64,000 nucleotides of DNA from Burkholderia metallica (GCF_902832845.1 NZ_CADFDB010000014.1:62001-126000), one strand, 5' to 3'. Positions 8,490 through 17,665 are shown, counted from the first letter of the stretch. Notes: generated by a model not told the origin, from the sequence alone. Numbers and translations are program-made.

Positions 8490-10295
8490 TCACGCGCCCA
8501 GCCACATCATCAGGTGCTCGACGCCCGGGCCGAGCGCAAGCGCCGGCACGTAAGTCAGCGCGCCCACCAGCAGCACGGTGCCGAGCAGCAGCACGACGAA
8601 CAGCGGGCCGTGGGTCGGCAGCGTGCCGCTCGTCACCGCGATGCGTTTCTTCGCGGCGAGCGAGCCGGCGATCGCCAGCACCGGCACGATCGTGCCGAAG
8701 CGGCCGAACCACATCGCGATCGCGGTCATCCAGTTGTAGAACGGCGTGCCGACCGTCAGGCCCGCAAACGCGCTGCCGTTGTTGTTCGCGGCCGAACTGA
8801 ACGCATAGAGGATTTCCGAGAATCCGTGCGGGCCCGGGTTCGCGATGCCGGCCTTGCCCGCATCGGCGAGCACGGCGATCGACGTGCCGACCAGCACGAG
8901 CAGCGGCGTGAGCAGCACGACGATCGACACCATCTTCATCTCGTACGACTCGATCTTCTTGCCGACGTATTCCGGCGTGCGGCCGATCATCAGACCGGCG
9001 ACGAACACCGCGAGCAGCGCGAACACGAGCATCCCGTAGAGGCCCGAGCCGACCCCGCCGTAGATCACTTCGCCGAGCTGCATCAGCAGCATCGGCACGA
9101 GGCCGCCGAGCGGCGTCAGCGAGTCGTGCATCGTGTCGACCGCGCCGCACGACGCGGCCGTGGTCGCGACCGTGAAGATGCCGGTCTGCGCGATCCCGAA
9201 GCGGGTTTCCTTGCCTTCCATGTTGCCGCCCGGCTGCAGCGCGTTCGCCGACTGGTCGACGTGCAGCGCGGCGAGCGTCGGATTGCCGCCCTGCTCGGCG
9301 CTCACCTCCACGCCGACCGCGATCGTGAACGCGACCGTCATCGCCGCGAGCACCGCGATGCCCTGGCGGCGGTCGCCGATCACGCGGCCGAACACGAGGC
9401 ACAGCGCGGCCGGGATGATCAGAATCGAGAAGATCTGCAGGAAGTTCGCGAACGGCGTCGGGTTCTCGTACGGGTGCGCGGAATTCGCGTTGAAGAAGCC
9501 GCCGCCGTTGGTGCCGAGCATCTTGATCGCTTCCTGCGACGCAACCGGGCCCATCGCGAGCGTCTGCTTCGTGAGCGGGGTCGGCACCGTCACCGGGTTG
9601 CCCTTGTCGTCCTTGACCGGGTTGCCCTGCGCGTCGAGCTTCGGCGCCGCGTAGGTGCTCGCCTGCAGCACCGGCACGTCCTGATACGCCTTCATGTTCT
9701 GGATCACGCCCTGGCTCATCAGCAGCGCGGCGACGAGCGCGGCCATCGGCACGAGCACGTACAGCGTCACGCGCGTGAGGTCGACCCAGAAGTTGCCGAT
9801 CGTCTGCGCGGTGTGGCGCGCGAAGCCGCGGATCAGCGCGATCACGACGACGATGCCGGTCGCGGCCGACAGGAAGTTCTGCACGGTCAGGCCGAGCATC
9901 TGCGCCAGATAGCTGACCGTCTGCTCGGGCGTGTAGTCCTGCCAGTTCGTGTTGGTGACGAAGCTCACGGCCGTGTTGAACGCGCCGTCGACCGTCATCG
10001 CGCCGAATTGCTGCGGGTTGCCGGGCAGGAAGCCCTGCAGGCGCAGCAGCCCGTAGAGGAACAGCGCGCCGAGCGCATTGAACGCGATCGTCGCGATCGC
10101 GTACTGCTTCCAGTTCATCTCGCTGCCGGCGTCGACGCCGGCGATGCGGTACAGCACGCGCTCGAGCGGGCCGAACACGCGCACGACGCGCGAGCTGCCG
10201 TCCATCACCGCGCTCAGGTAGCGCGCGACCGGCACGGCCGCCGCCAGCAGCACGGCGATGAACAGCAGCGTCTGCAACAGGTTGTTCGCGTTCAT
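8490..10295 (-). CDS. kdpA: KdpA, potassium-binding channel-like subunit
   Basis: A 601-residue, roughly ten-helix membrane protein of the SKT channel superfamily. The selectivity-filter loops are recognisable: [31 protein letters not shown], a third loop around [20 protein letters not shown], and [18 protein letters not shown]. These bind potassium from the periplasm and pass it to the KdpB tunnel. The start at 10295 ([10 protein letters not shown]) has GGAGG about 8 bases upstream, inside the end of kdpF, and overlaps the kdpF stop as ATGA. An in-frame extension upstream is possible but unlikely. Confidence 0.96.
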   Translation of the reverse strand: MNANNLLQTLLFIAVLLAAAVPVARYLSAVMDGSSRVVRVFGPLERVLYRIAGVDAGSEMNWKQYAIATIAFNALGALFLYGLLRLQGFLPGNPQQFGAMTVDGAFNTAVSFVTNTNWQDYTPEQTVSYLAQMLGLTVQNFLSAATGIVVVIALIRGFARHTAQTIGNFWVDLTRVTLYVLVPMAALVAALLMSQGVIQNMKAYQDVPVLQASTYAAPKLDAQGNPVKDDKGNPVTVPTPLTKQTLAMGPVASQEAIKMLGTNGGGFFNANSAHPYENPTPFANFLQIFSILIIPAALCLVFGRVIGDRRQGIAVLAAMTVAFTIAVGVEVSAEQGGNPTLAALHVDQSANALQPGGNMEGKETRFGIAQTGIFTVATTAASCGAVDTMHDSLTPLGGLVPMLLMQLGEVIYGGVGSGLYGMLVFALLAVFVAGLMIGRTPEYVGKKIESYEMKMVSIVVLLTPLLVLVGTSIAVLADAGKAGIANPGPHGFSEILYAFSSAANNNGSAFAGLTVGTPFYNWMTAIAMWFGRFGTIVPVLAIAGSLAAKKRIAVTSGTLPTHGPLFVVLLLGTVLLVGALTYVPALALGPGVEHLMMWLGA

Positions 10296-10384
10296 TCGAT
10301 GTCCTCCGCGCGCAGCAGCGCAAAGACGAGATACGCGAACAGCAGGGCCGTCGATGCGCCCGCCAGCCAAAGCATCCAGGTCAT
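10292..10384 (-). CDS. kdpF: KdpF, small stabilising subunit of the Kdp complex
   Basis: A 30-residue single-helix peptide ([20 protein letters not shown], then [10 protein letters not shown]) read directly from the minus strand. KdpF is known as a lipid-like subunit that stabilises KdpABC. Its stop overlaps the kdpA start as ATGA, and its own start overlaps the stop of the preceding small ORF in the same way. The hydrophobic core, the ending near LLRAE and the position immediately before kdpA all match KdpF, which is often missed by gene finders because of its size. Confidence 0.9.
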   Translation of the reverse strand: MTWMLWLAGASTALLFAYLVFALLRAEDIE

Positions 10385-10488
10385 GCTCGCCCCCCGCGAC
10401 CGTATTGCGCGAGCTTGTCGCAACCTGCGACCAAACCCAGGATCAGCGCGGTGAAAAGCACCAGGGCGCCGATAAATACCGCATCCAT
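10381..10488 (-). CDS. Uncharacterised 35-residue membrane microprotein leading the kdp operon
   Basis: An ORF of 36 codons beginning [19 protein letters not shown] and continuing [16 protein letters not shown]. It has one membrane helix (about 3-22), a single cysteine at the membrane edge and a basic tail. GGAGA lies upstream of the ATG at 10488, and the stop overlaps kdpF as ATGA, so it is the first cistron of the operon and probably coupled to kdpF. I recall similar short ORFs (hydrophobic helix then GCDR/GCDK) before kdpF in other bacteria, but no role is known to me. A kdp complex subunit, an assembly aid or a translational leader are all possible. Confidence 0.7.
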   Translation of the reverse strand: MDAVFIGALVLFTALILGLVAGCDKLAQYGRGGRA

Positions 10489-10526
10489 TTTTATGTTCTC
10501 CGTCGTCGAAGTGAGACGACTAGAAC

Positions 10527-10590
10527 CTTATGGGAACGCACGTAAAGGGCGGGTCAAAGGTATCGGGGCGGATATAAAAAACGTGTAAAC
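10527..10590 (-). promoter_or_regulatory. Putative kdp promoter with KdpE-box-like sequence
   Basis: On the minus strand an AT-rich patch in otherwise GC-rich DNA reads TTTACACGTTTTTTATATC (10589-10571). It resembles the T-rich KdpE operator (TTTACA and TTTATA half-sites) described in E. coli. About 14 bases further on are TTGACC (10557-10552) and, after a 19-base gap, CATAAG (10532-10527), a weak promoter of the kind that needs an activator. The first ATG of the operon is about 40 bases beyond. Confidence 0.45.
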
Positions 10591-10650
10591 GCGGGAATCG
10601 GGTGCTGCGGCGGGAATCGGAGGCGGGAGGCGGAAAGCGGAAGGCGGGAC

Positions 10651-10672
10651 GGACGGCGCGAAGGCGCCGTCC
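10651..10672 (-). terminator. Hairpin downstream of the quinone oxidoreductase gene
   Basis: A 9-bp perfect stem (GGACGGCGC with GCGCCGTCC) closed by a GAAG/CTTC loop lies 45 bases after the stop at 10717. There is no T-tract after it on the minus strand, so it is only a possible terminator separating this gene from the kdp promoter. Confidence 0.35.
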
Positions 10673-10716
10673 GGAAAAAGCGCGTGCCGGCATGGCGCCG
10701 GCGCGCAGCAGGCAGA

Positions 10717-11691
10717 TCAGGGAATCAGAATCGTCGAGCCGGTGGTCTTGCGCGCCTCGAGATCGGCATGCGCGCGACCGACTTCGGCGAGCGGATAACG
10801 CTGGTTGATACTCGTCTTCACCTTCCCCGACAGGATCACATCGAACAGCTCGGCGGCCGCGGCTTCGAGATCGGCGCGCTTCGCGATGTACGAGAACAAC
10901 GTGGGCCGCGTGAAGAACAGCGAGCCGCGCGACGAGAATTCCTTCGAATCGATCGGCGGCAGCGGGCCCGACGCGCTGCCGAAGCTGACGAAGTAGCCGA
11001 GCGGCGCGAGGCAGTCGAGCGAGCCGATGTAGGTGTCCTTGCCGATCGAATCGTAGACGACCGGCACGCCCGCGCCGTTCGTGATCTCCTTCACGCGCTG
11101 CGTGAAGTTTTCGCGCGTATAGACGATCGGATGATCGCAACCGTGCGCCTTCGCGAGTTCGGCCTTCTCGTCGGAGCCGACCGTGCCGATCACCGTCACG
11201 CCGAGCGCCTTCGCCCACTGGCACACGAGCAGACCGACGCCGCCGGCCGCCGCATGGATCAGGATCGTGTCGCCGGCCTTCACCGGATACGTGCGGCGCA
11301 GCAGGTAGTGCGCGGTCAGGCCCTGCAGCATCACCGATGCCGCGTCGTCGTAGCTGATCCCGTCGGGCAGCTTCACGAGCCGCTCGGCCGGCATCACGCG
11401 CTCCTGCGCGTATGCGCCCGGCGGCTGCCCGACGTACGCGACGCGGTCGCCCGCCTTGAGCGCGGTCACGCCTTCGCCGACGGCCGTCACCTCGCCCGCC
11501 GCTTCCATCCCGAGGCCGCCGGGCAGCGGCTGCGGATACAGGCCCGTGCGGAAATATACGTCGATGTAGTTGAGGCCGACCGCGTGCTGCTTCACGCGCA
11601 CCTCTCCGGCTTTCGGTTCGCCGACCTCGACGTCGACCCACTTCATCACGTCCGGGCCGCCCGGCTGGTCGTATCGGATTGCTTTCGGCAT
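10717..11691 (-). CDS. qor: NADPH:quinone oxidoreductase, zinc-independent MDR family
   Basis: A 324-residue cytoplasmic enzyme of the quinone oxidoreductase branch of medium-chain dehydrogenases, which reduces quinones with NADPH. The N-terminal GroES-like domain has HAVGLNYIDVYFRTGLYP and GMEAAGEVTAVGEGV. The cofactor-binding Rossmann fold has ILIHAAAGGVGLLVCQWAK and GTVGSDEKA; AAAGGVG is the usual QOR variant of the glycine motif. The zinc-ligand residues of alcohol dehydrogenases are absent. Strong identity to E. coli-type QOR is apparent by eye. The ATG at 11691 has AGGAG eight bases upstream. Neighbours are unrelated. Confidence 0.88.
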   Translation of the reverse strand: MPKAIRYDQPGGPDVMKWVDVEVGEPKAGEVRVKQHAVGLNYIDVYFRTGLYPQPLPGGLGMEAAGEVTAVGEGVTALKAGDRVAYVGQPPGAYAQERVMPAERLVKLPDGISYDDAASVMLQGLTAHYLLRRTYPVKAGDTILIHAAAGGVGLLVCQWAKALGVTVIGTVGSDEKAELAKAHGCDHPIVYTRENFTQRVKEITNGAGVPVVYDSIGKDTYIGSLDCLAPLGYFVSFGSASGPLPPIDSKEFSSRGSLFFTRPTLFSYIAKRADLEAAAAELFDVILSGKVKTSINQRYPLAEVGRAHADLEARKTTGSTILIP

Positions 11692-12191
11692 CGTTTCGCT
11701 CCTCGTTTGTCTGGAATCTGGAAATCCGGTCCGGCGAATGCATCGACATCGCCACTGCGCGATGCGTGCGAGCGCGGGTCGCAGCGGACGATTCTCGCGC
11801 GTCGTGCGCGGTCGTGCAGCGCGTCGTCGCAATCCCTTCACAGTGGTAGGGTTTTCGCGGGAAACGGAATTGCCGAACCAAGTACGCGGGCGAGGCTCGC
11901 GGCGTCGAACCACTCGCAGCGATTTGATCGAAATCGCGCCCAATGATGGTCGTCACACTTCCACACGTTTAAATCGTCGCCTTTCGAGTCAGACGAATTC
12001 TCGTTCTGTCCGCGATGGCCGGACCTGACTGCCACCCCGGGTCTGCGCCTGGCAGCCGGCAGGCGACAAGTCAAATCCGGAGAAATCGATTCGGAAGTGC
12101 TCGGCGATCTCAGGAAACGGCCACGAGATGCGCTGAAGGCCAGTGCGGCAGCCTTGGTCGCCCATGTCTTGCGACAAAAATACCCGTGTCG
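11692..12191. other. 500-bp gene-free stretch of atypical composition
   Basis: No convincing gene lies between the quinone oxidoreductase and mgsA. The DNA looks less GC-biased than its surroundings (for example CACACTTCCACACGTTTAAA and the patch near 12070-12110). A plus-strand frame without a start codon stays open from about 11947 to 12195 and reads like coding sequence at its end (EIDSEVLGDLRKRPRDALKA). The opposite strand also has an open frame across 11990-12190. This is best read as decayed sequence of unknown origin, possibly remnant mobile DNA, but no inverted repeat or target duplication was found. Confidence 0.4.
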
Positions 12192-12584
12192 TTAGCAAAC
12201 GTCCTGCATGTTGCGCGCCAGATCGTCGAGCAGCATCCGCGCGGTCGCGACATTGGTCGCGACCGGCACGTCGTGCACGTCGCACGCACGCACCAGCGCG
12301 GTGATGTCGGGGTCGTGCGGCTGCGCGGTCATCGGATCGCGCAGGAACACGACGATGTCGACGCGGCCGTCGGCCAGTTCCGCGCCGATCTGCAGGTCGC
12401 CGCCGAGCGGCCCCGACAGCTTGCGCTCGACTTCGAGCCCGTGGGCAGCGGCGATCCGGCCGCCCGTCGTGCCGGTCGCGACCAGCCGGCACTGCGCGAG
12501 CGTCTCGCGATACTGGCCCGCGAGCGCGACGATCTCGTCCTTCTTCGCGTCGTGCGCAATCAATGCGATGCGGGGTTTGCTCAT
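12192..12584 (-). CDS. mgsA: Methylglyoxal synthase
   Basis: A 130-residue cytoplasmic enzyme converting dihydroxyacetone phosphate to methylglyoxal and phosphate, a bypass of lower glycolysis under phosphate limitation. Family features include the N-terminal [12 protein letters not shown], the phosphate-binding TGTTGG, the [12 protein letters not shown] block and [16 protein letters not shown], which carry the catalytic aspartates and histidine of this family. It is shorter than the 152-residue E. coli enzyme mainly at the ends. It is followed by an SDR-like gene in the other direction of reading (upstream at 12648), with no clear operon. Confidence 0.94.
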   Translation of the reverse strand: MSKPRIALIAHDAKKDEIVALAGQYRETLAQCRLVATGTTGGRIAAAHGLEVERKLSGPLGGDLQIGAELADGRVDIVVFLRDPMTAQPHDPDITALVRACDVHDVPVATNVATARMLLDDLARNMQDVC

Positions 12585-12647
12585 CTCCGGTTCCTTCGTC
12601 GTTCAGTGGTTGTCGTCATCGTGAATGGCGCGGTGTGCGTAGCGGCG

Positions 12648-13427
12648 TCAGAACGTGCCCGGATACGCGCCGCCGTCGAGCAGCCAGTTCTGCCCGGTGA
12701 TGTACCCGGCGTGCACGCTGCACAGAAACGCGCAGGCCGCGCCGAATTCGGCGCGCGTGCCGAGGCGCCCGGCCGGGATGTCCTTCGTACGACGTGCGCG
12801 CATCTCGTCGACCGACACGCCCTGCGCCTTCGCCGACGCGGCGAGCGTCGTCGCGATCCGGTCGGTGTCGAACAGCCCCGGCAGCAGGTTGTTGATCGTC
12901 ACGCCCTGCCCCGCGACCTTGCGCGACAGCCCCGCGACGAAGCCGGTCAGCCCCGAGCGCGCGCCGTTCGACAGCGCGAGCACGTCGATCGGCGCCTTCA
13001 CGGCCGAACTCGTGATGTTGACGATCCGGCCGAAGCCGCGCGCGATCATCCCGTCGACGGTCGCGCGAATCAGCTCGATCGGCGTCAGCATGTTCGATTC
13101 GAGCGCGCGGATCCAGTCGTCGTGCGAGAAGTCGCGGAAGTCGCCGGGCGGCGGGCCGCCGGCATTCGTCACGAGAATGTCCGGCTGCGGGCACGCGGCG
13201 AGCGCGGCCGCGCGGCCGTCCGGCGTCGTGATGTCGCACGCGACCGCCGTGACCGACACGTTCGCGCCGGCGCGGATCTCTTCCGCGGTTTCCTCCAGCG
13301 TGTCGCGCGTGCGCGCGACGATCACGAGGTTCACGCCCTCGGCGGCCAACGCTTCCGCGCAGCCGCGCCCGAGCCCCTTGCTTGCCGCGCACACGAGCGC
13401 GGTCTTTCCTTCAATGCCGAGATCCAT
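12648..13427 (-). CDS. SDR-family protein with an atypical active site
   Basis: A 259-residue Rossmann-fold protein. It has the cofactor motif as CAASKGLGRGCAEALA (a variant of TGxxxGxG), VACDITTPDG, the NAGG motif and a C-terminal TGQNWLLDGG. The usual catalytic serine is kept in NITSSAVKAP, but the canonical YxxxK is replaced by LALSNGARSGL, so the tyrosine and lysine are both missing. I recall a BKR-like SDR subgroup described as lacking a perfect catalytic tetrad, and this fits it. Calling it 3-oxoacyl-ACP reductase would therefore overstate the evidence. The start at 13427 (MDLGIEGKTAL) gives the normal SDR N-terminus. Confidence 0.82.
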   Translation of the reverse strand: MDLGIEGKTALVCAASKGLGRGCAEALAAEGVNLVIVARTRDTLEETAEEIRAGANVSVTAVACDITTPDGRAAALAACPQPDILVTNAGGPPPGDFRDFSHDDWIRALESNMLTPIELIRATVDGMIARGFGRIVNITSSAVKAPIDVLALSNGARSGLTGFVAGLSRKVAGQGVTINNLLPGLFDTDRIATTLAASAKAQGVSVDEMRARRTKDIPAGRLGTRAEFGAACAFLCSVHAGYITGQNWLLDGGAYPGTF

Positions 13428-13554
13428 CGTCGCTTCCCTGGTGGCGCGCGTGCCGGCACAGCCCCGCGTGGCCGCCGGCGGGCGGGCGAACGGGCGTGCG
13501 CGGCACGCGGATTGTCGTGAGACGTCGATAATATCCGGATCGCGCGGCGCGCCT

Positions 13555-13563
13555 TGGTAAAAT
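13555..13563 (+). promoter_or_regulatory. Putative extended -10 promoter of upp
   Basis: TGGTAAAAT fits an extended -10 (TGN-TAAAAT) 75 bases before the upp start. No -35 is recognisable. Confidence 0.4.
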
Positions 13564-13637
13564 TGCGGCCATAAGCGATGGCCGGCCCGTGCCCGCCGCC
13601 GCCCCCCGATCCCCTTTTGCCGCCAAGGCACCCCGTC

Positions 13638-14288
13638 ATGAAACAGGACAGCCGTTTCCCGAACCTCTTCATCACCGATCATCCGCTGATCCAGCACAAG
13701 CTCACGCACATGCGCGACAAGGACACGTCCACGCGCACGTTCCGCGAGCTGCTGCGCGAGATCACGCTGCTGATGGGCTATGAGATCACCCGCAACCTGC
13801 CGATCACGACCAAGCGGGTCGAAACCCCGCTGGTGGCGGTCGACGCGCCGGTGATCGCGGGCAAGAAGCTCGCGATCGTGCCCGTGCTGCGCGCGGGCAT
13901 CGGGATGTCGGACGGCCTGCTCGACCTGGTGCCGTCCGCGCGCGTCGGCCACATCGGCGTGTACCGCGCCGACGACCACCGCCCGGTCGAATACCTGGTG
14001 CGCCTGCCGGACCTCGAAGACCGCATCTTCATCCTGTGCGACCCGATGGTCGCGACCGGCTACTCGGCCGTGCACGCGGTCGACGTGCTCAAGCGCCGCA
14101 ACGTGCCGGCCGCGAACATCATGTTCGTCGCGCTGGTCGCCGCGCCCGAGGGCGTGCAGGTATTCCAGGACGCGCACCCGGACGTGAAGCTGTTCGTCGC
14201 GTCGCTCGACTCGCACCTGAACGAGCACGCGTACATCGTGCCGGGCCTCGGCGACGCGGGCGACCGCCTGTTCGGCACCAAGAACTGA
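13638..14288 (+). CDS. upp: Uracil phosphoribosyltransferase
   Basis: A 216-residue cytoplasmic salvage enzyme making UMP from uracil and PRPP. The family signatures are present: [14 protein letters not shown] near residue 80, the PRPP-binding region [13 protein letters not shown] (about 130-145), and the uracil-binding C-terminus with [14 protein letters not shown]. The ATG at 13638 ([11 protein letters not shown]) was chosen because upstream in-frame sequence encodes only prolines. The length agrees with the family (about 208-216). It stands alone, transcribed divergently from the SDR gene. Confidence 0.96.
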   Translation: MKQDSRFPNLFITDHPLIQHKLTHMRDKDTSTRTFRELLREITLLMGYEITRNLPITTKRVETPLVAVDAPVIAGKKLAIVPVLRAGIGMSDGLLDLVPSARVGHIGVYRADDHRPVEYLVRLPDLEDRIFILCDPMVATGYSAVHAVDVLKRRNVPAANIMFVALVAAPEGVQVFQDAHPDVKLFVASLDSHLNEHAYIVPGLGDAGDRLFGTKN

Positions 14289-14363
14289 GCACCTGCACGG
14301 CCGCGCGACGCGCGGCCTGGCCGTTCGGCCATGTGCGGCGGCCCCGATCCGGCGGTCGCCGCG

Positions 14364-14372
14364 TGATAAAAT
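14364..14372 (+). promoter_or_regulatory. Putative extended -10 promoter of the yebC-family gene
   Basis: TGATAAAAT matches an extended -10 (TGN-TAAAAT), 115 bases before the start at 14487. No convincing -35. Confidence 0.42.
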
Positions 14373-14486
14373 CTCGATCCACTCGACACGCGCGGCCCCG
14401 CGGCTTCATGCCCGCCGACACGGCCGCCGATTCAACGACACACTGAAACAATCGCCCGCGCTGCGCGCCCGGGCACGGAGAAAGGT

Positions 14487-15215
14487 ATGGCTGGTCATTC
14501 GAAATGGGCCAACATCAAGCATAAGAAGGCAGCGGCCGACGCGAAGCGCGGCAAGATCTGGACCCGTCTGATCAAGGAAATCCAGGTGGCGGCGCGCCTC
14601 GGCGGCGGCGACGTCACCTCGAACCCGCGCCTGCGTCTCGCGGTCGACAAGGCGGCCGACGCGAACATGCCGAAGGACAACGTCAAGCGCGCGATCGATC
14701 GCGGCGTCGGCGGCGCGGACGGCGCGAACTACGAAGAGATCCGTTACGAAGGCTACGGCATCAGCGGCGCGGCGATCATCGTCGACACGCTGACCGACAA
14801 CCGCACCCGCACGGTCGCGGAAGTCCGCCACGCGTTCTCGAAGTTCGGCGGCAACATGGGCACCGACGGCTCGGTCGCGTTCATGTTCGATCACGTCGGC
14901 CAGTTCCTGTTCGCACCGGGCACGTCGGAAGACGCGCTGATGGAAGCCGCGCTCGAAGCCGGCGCGAACGACGTGAACACGAACGACGACGGCTCGATCG
15001 AAGTGCTGTGCGACTGGCAGGAATTCTCGAAGGTGAAGGACGCGCTCGAAGCCGGCGGCTTCAAGGCCGAACTCGCCGAAGTGACGATGAAGCCGCAGAA
15101 CGAAGTCGAGTTCACCGGCGACGACGCGGCGAAGATGCAGAAGCTCCTGGACGCGCTCGAGAACCTCGACGACGTGCAGGACGTGTATACGAACGCCGTC
15201 ATCGTCGAGGAATGA
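14487..15215 (+). CDS. YebC/TACO1-family protein (translation or transcription regulator)
   Basis: A 242-residue protein of the universally conserved YebC/PmpR family, with the diagnostic start [20 protein letters not shown], the [17 protein letters not shown] block and [23 protein letters not shown] (read in two parts). Family members have been described both as DNA-binding transcription regulators and, more recently, as ribosome-associated factors that relieve stalling at proline-rich stretches; the sequence alone does not choose. GGAGAAAGG precedes the ATG. It lies 104 bases upstream of purD on the same strand. Confidence 0.95.
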   Translation: MAGHSKWANIKHKKAAADAKRGKIWTRLIKEIQVAARLGGGDVTSNPRLRLAVDKAADANMPKDNVKRAIDRGVGGADGANYEEIRYEGYGISGAAIIVDTLTDNRTRTVAEVRHAFSKFGGNMGTDGSVAFMFDHVGQFLFAPGTSEDALMEAALEAGANDVNTNDDGSIEVLCDWQEFSKVKDALEAGGFKAELAEVTMKPQNEVEFTGDDAAKMQKLLDALENLDDVQDVYTNAVIVEE

Positions 15216-15319
15216 TGTGCCGGCCGCCGTGCTCCTGTCGCGGCGGCGGCCCGACCGAATCCGCGGCCGGCGCGCCTGAGCGTGCCGGCCGCCCTGTTTT
15301 CTAGTCTGCGGGGAATCCC

Positions 15320-16597
15320 ATGAAACTACTCGTCGTCGGTTCCGGCGGCCGCGAACATGCGCTGGCGTGGAAGCTCGCGCAGTCGCCGCGCGTCCAGATG
15401 GTCTACGTCGCGCCCGGCAATGGCGGCACGGCGCAGGACGAGCGCCTGAAGAACGTCGACATCACGGCGCTCGACGAACTCGCCGATTTCGCGGAACGCG
15501 AAGGCGTCGCGTTCACGCTCGTCGGGCCGGAAGCGCCGCTTGCGGCCGGCATCGTCAACCTGTTCCGCGCACGCGGCCTGAAGGTGTTCGGCCCGACCCG
15601 CGAAGCCGCGCAGCTCGAAAGCTCGAAGGATTTCGCGAAGGCGTTCATGAAGCGCCACGGCATCCCGACCGCCGAGTACGAAACGTTCTCCGACGTGGCC
15701 GCCGCCCACGCGTACATCGACGCGAAGGGCGCGCCGATCGTCGTGAAGGCCGACGGCCTCGCGGCCGGCAAGGGCGTCGTCGTCGCGATGACGCTGGAAG
15801 AAGCGCATGCGGCCGTCGACATGATGCTGTCGGGCAACAAGCTCGGCGACGCCGGCGCGCGTGTCGTGATCGAGGAATTCCTCGACGGCGAGGAAGCGAG
15901 CTTCATCGTGATGGTCGACGGCAAGCACGCGCTCGCGCTGGCTTCCAGCCAGGATCACAAGCGCCTGCTCGACGAGGATCGCGGCCCGAACACGGGCGGC
16001 ATGGGCGCGTATTCGCCCGCGCCGATCGTCACGCCGCAGATGCACGCACGCGTGATGCGCGAGATCATCATGCCGACGGTGCGCGGGATGGAGAAGGACG
16101 GCATCCGCTTCACGGGCTTCCTGTATGCGGGCCTGATGATCGACAAGGAAGGCAATCCGCGCACGCTCGAGTTCAACTGCCGGATGGGCGATCCGGAAAC
16201 GCAGCCGATCATGGCGCGCCTGAAGAGCGATTTCTCGAAGGTCGTCGAGCAGGCGATCGCAGGCACGCTCGATACGGTCGAGCTCGACTGGGACCGCCGT
16301 ACCGCACTCGGCGTCGTGCTGGCCGCGCACGGCTATCCGGACGCGCCGCGCAAGGGCGACCGCATCAACGGGATCCCGGCCGAGACCGAACAGGCGGTCA
16401 CGTTCCATGCGGGCACGACGCTCGACGGCGACAAGCTGACGACGTCCGGCGGCCGCGTGCTGTGCGTGGTCGGCCTCGCCGATTCGGTGCGCGAAGCGCA
16501 GCAGCATGCGTACGACACGATCAACCAGATCAATTTCGAAGGCATGCAGTACCGCCGCGACATCGGCTTTCGCGCGCTCAACCGCAAGAGCGCTTGA
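15320..16597 (+). CDS. purD: Phosphoribosylamine-glycine ligase
   Basis: A 425-residue ATP-grasp enzyme of de novo purine synthesis that joins glycine to phosphoribosylamine. The N-domain starts MKLLVVGSGGREHALAWKL. The ATP-grasp region shows PIVVKADGLAAGKGVVVA (about 140-157), the loop EEFLDGEEASFIVMVDG and the metal-site motif LEFNCRMGDPETQ. The C-terminal domain is complete. GGGGAATCCC provides a ribosome-binding site for the ATG at 15320. A hairpin with a T-run follows the gene. Confidence 0.97.
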   Translation: MKLLVVGSGGREHALAWKLAQSPRVQMVYVAPGNGGTAQDERLKNVDITALDELADFAEREGVAFTLVGPEAPLAAGIVNLFRARGLKVFGPTREAAQLESSKDFAKAFMKRHGIPTAEYETFSDVAAAHAYIDAKGAPIVVKADGLAAGKGVVVAMTLEEAHAAVDMMLSGNKLGDAGARVVIEEFLDGEEASFIVMVDGKHALALASSQDHKRLLDEDRGPNTGGMGAYSPAPIVTPQMHARVMREIIMPTVRGMEKDGIRFTGFLYAGLMIDKEGNPRTLEFNCRMGDPETQPIMARLKSDFSKVVEQAIAGTLDTVELDWDRRTALGVVLAAHGYPDAPRKGDRINGIPAETEQAVTFHAGTTLDGDKLTTSGGRVLCVVGLADSVREAQQHAYDTINQINFEGMQYRRDIGFRALNRKSA

Positions 16598-16636
16598 CGC
16601 CGCCATCGCCGCTTAGCCGCTGCGCGGCGGCGGCCA

Positions 16637-16678
16637 CTCTGCCGGGGTTCGATAGAATGCCCGGCAGAGGCTTTTTTT
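16637..16678 (+). terminator. Terminator between purD and hemF
   Basis: A perfect 10-bp stem, CTCTGCCGGG (16637-16646) with CCCGGCAGAG (16660-16669), 13-base loop, is followed after two bases by seven T (16672-16678). The hemF start is 38 bases on. The loop contains TAGAAT, which could also act as a -10 for hemF. Confidence 0.65.
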
Positions 16679-16715
16679 ACGGCCCCCGCTTCGGGCGGGA
16701 GCACCCAGTCCAGAC

Positions 16716-17639
16716 ATGACCGATTCGACCTACGACGTGGCGCGTGTGCGCACGTACCTTCAGGGCCTGCAAACACGCATCGCCGACGCGCTCGGCGCGC
16801 TCGACGGCACGCCGCTCGCCACCGACACGTGGCAGCGCGAGCCGGGCGAGCGCCTGCGCGGCGGCGGCTGCACGCGCATTCTCGAAGGCAGCCGCGTATT
16901 CGAACGCGCGGGGATCGGCTTTTCCGACGTCGCGGGCGATGCGCTGCCGCCGTCGGCGAGCGCGGCACGCCCGCAGCTCGCGGGCCGCGGCTTCGAGGCG
17001 CTCGGCGTGTCGCTGGTGCTGCACCCGCGCAACCCGTACTGCCCGACCGTCCACATGAACGTGCGGATGCTGATCGCGACGAAACCGGGCGAAGCGCCCG
17101 TGTTCTGGTTCGGCGGCGGCATGGATCTGACACCCGTTTACGGTTTCGAGGACGACGCGCGGCATTTCCACCAGACCTGCAAGGATGCGCTCGACCCATT
17201 CGGCGTCGAGCTCTACCCGCGCTTCAAGAAATGGTGCGACGAGTATTTCTTCCTGAAGCACCGCAACGAGATGCGCGGCATCGGCGGGATCTTCTTCGAC
17301 GATTTCTCGGAGCCCGGTTTCGAACGCTCGTTTGACATGATGCAAAGCGTCGGCGACGCGTTCCTGCAAGCGTACCTGCCGATCGTCGAGCGCCGCGCGG
17401 CGCTGCCGTACGGCGAGCGCGAGCGCGACTTCCAGGCGTACCGCCGCGGCCGCTACGTCGAATTCAACCTCGTGTTCGACCGCGGCACGCTGTTCGGCCT
17501 GCAAAGCGGCGGCCGCACCGAGTCGATCCTGATGTCGATGCCGCCGGTCGCGAACTGGCGCTACAACTGGCAACCCGAGCCGGGTTCGCCTGAAGCGCGC
17601 CTGTACAGCGACTTCATCGTGCCGCGCGACTGGGTCTGA
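16716..17639 (+). CDS. hemF: Oxygen-dependent coproporphyrinogen III oxidase
   Basis: A 307-residue cytoplasmic haem-pathway enzyme that oxidatively decarboxylates coproporphyrinogen III to protoporphyrinogen IX with O2. Family signatures include the [18 protein letters not shown] block (about 49-66), [50 protein letters not shown] and the C-terminal [13 protein letters not shown]. Length equals other beta-proteobacterial HemF. The ATG at 16716 is the only sensible start; its ribosome-binding site is poor. It is followed within 30 bases by nadD on the same strand. Confidence 0.97.
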   Translation: MTDSTYDVARVRTYLQGLQTRIADALGALDGTPLATDTWQREPGERLRGGGCTRILEGSRVFERAGIGFSDVAGDALPPSASAARPQLAGRGFEALGVSLVLHPRNPYCPTVHMNVRMLIATKPGEAPVFWFGGGMDLTPVYGFEDDARHFHQTCKDALDPFGVELYPRFKKWCDEYFFLKHRNEMRGIGGIFFDDFSEPGFERSFDMMQSVGDAFLQAYLPIVERRAALPYGERERDFQAYRRGRYVEFNLVFDRGTLFGLQSGGRTESILMSMPPVANWRYNWQPEPGSPEARLYSDFIVPRDWV

Positions 17640-17665
17640 CCCTGCCTCAACACAAGGACGCGTTT

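Noticed and set aside
12015-13520. Plus-strand frame spanning the anomalous region, mgsA and the SDR gene
   Set aside because: Most of its length is antisense to two well-supported genes and the sequence has no recognisable domain.
14289-14340. GC hairpins after upp (GGCCGCGC/GCGCGGCC and GGCCGTTCGGCC) as a terminator
   Set aside because: No T-run follows either stem; in such GC-rich DNA short GC palindromes are common by chance.
16653-16658. TAGAAT in the purD-hemF gap as a hemF promoter
   Set aside because: It lies in the loop of a better-supported terminator and has no -35 at 16-18 bases; noted only within the terminator entry.
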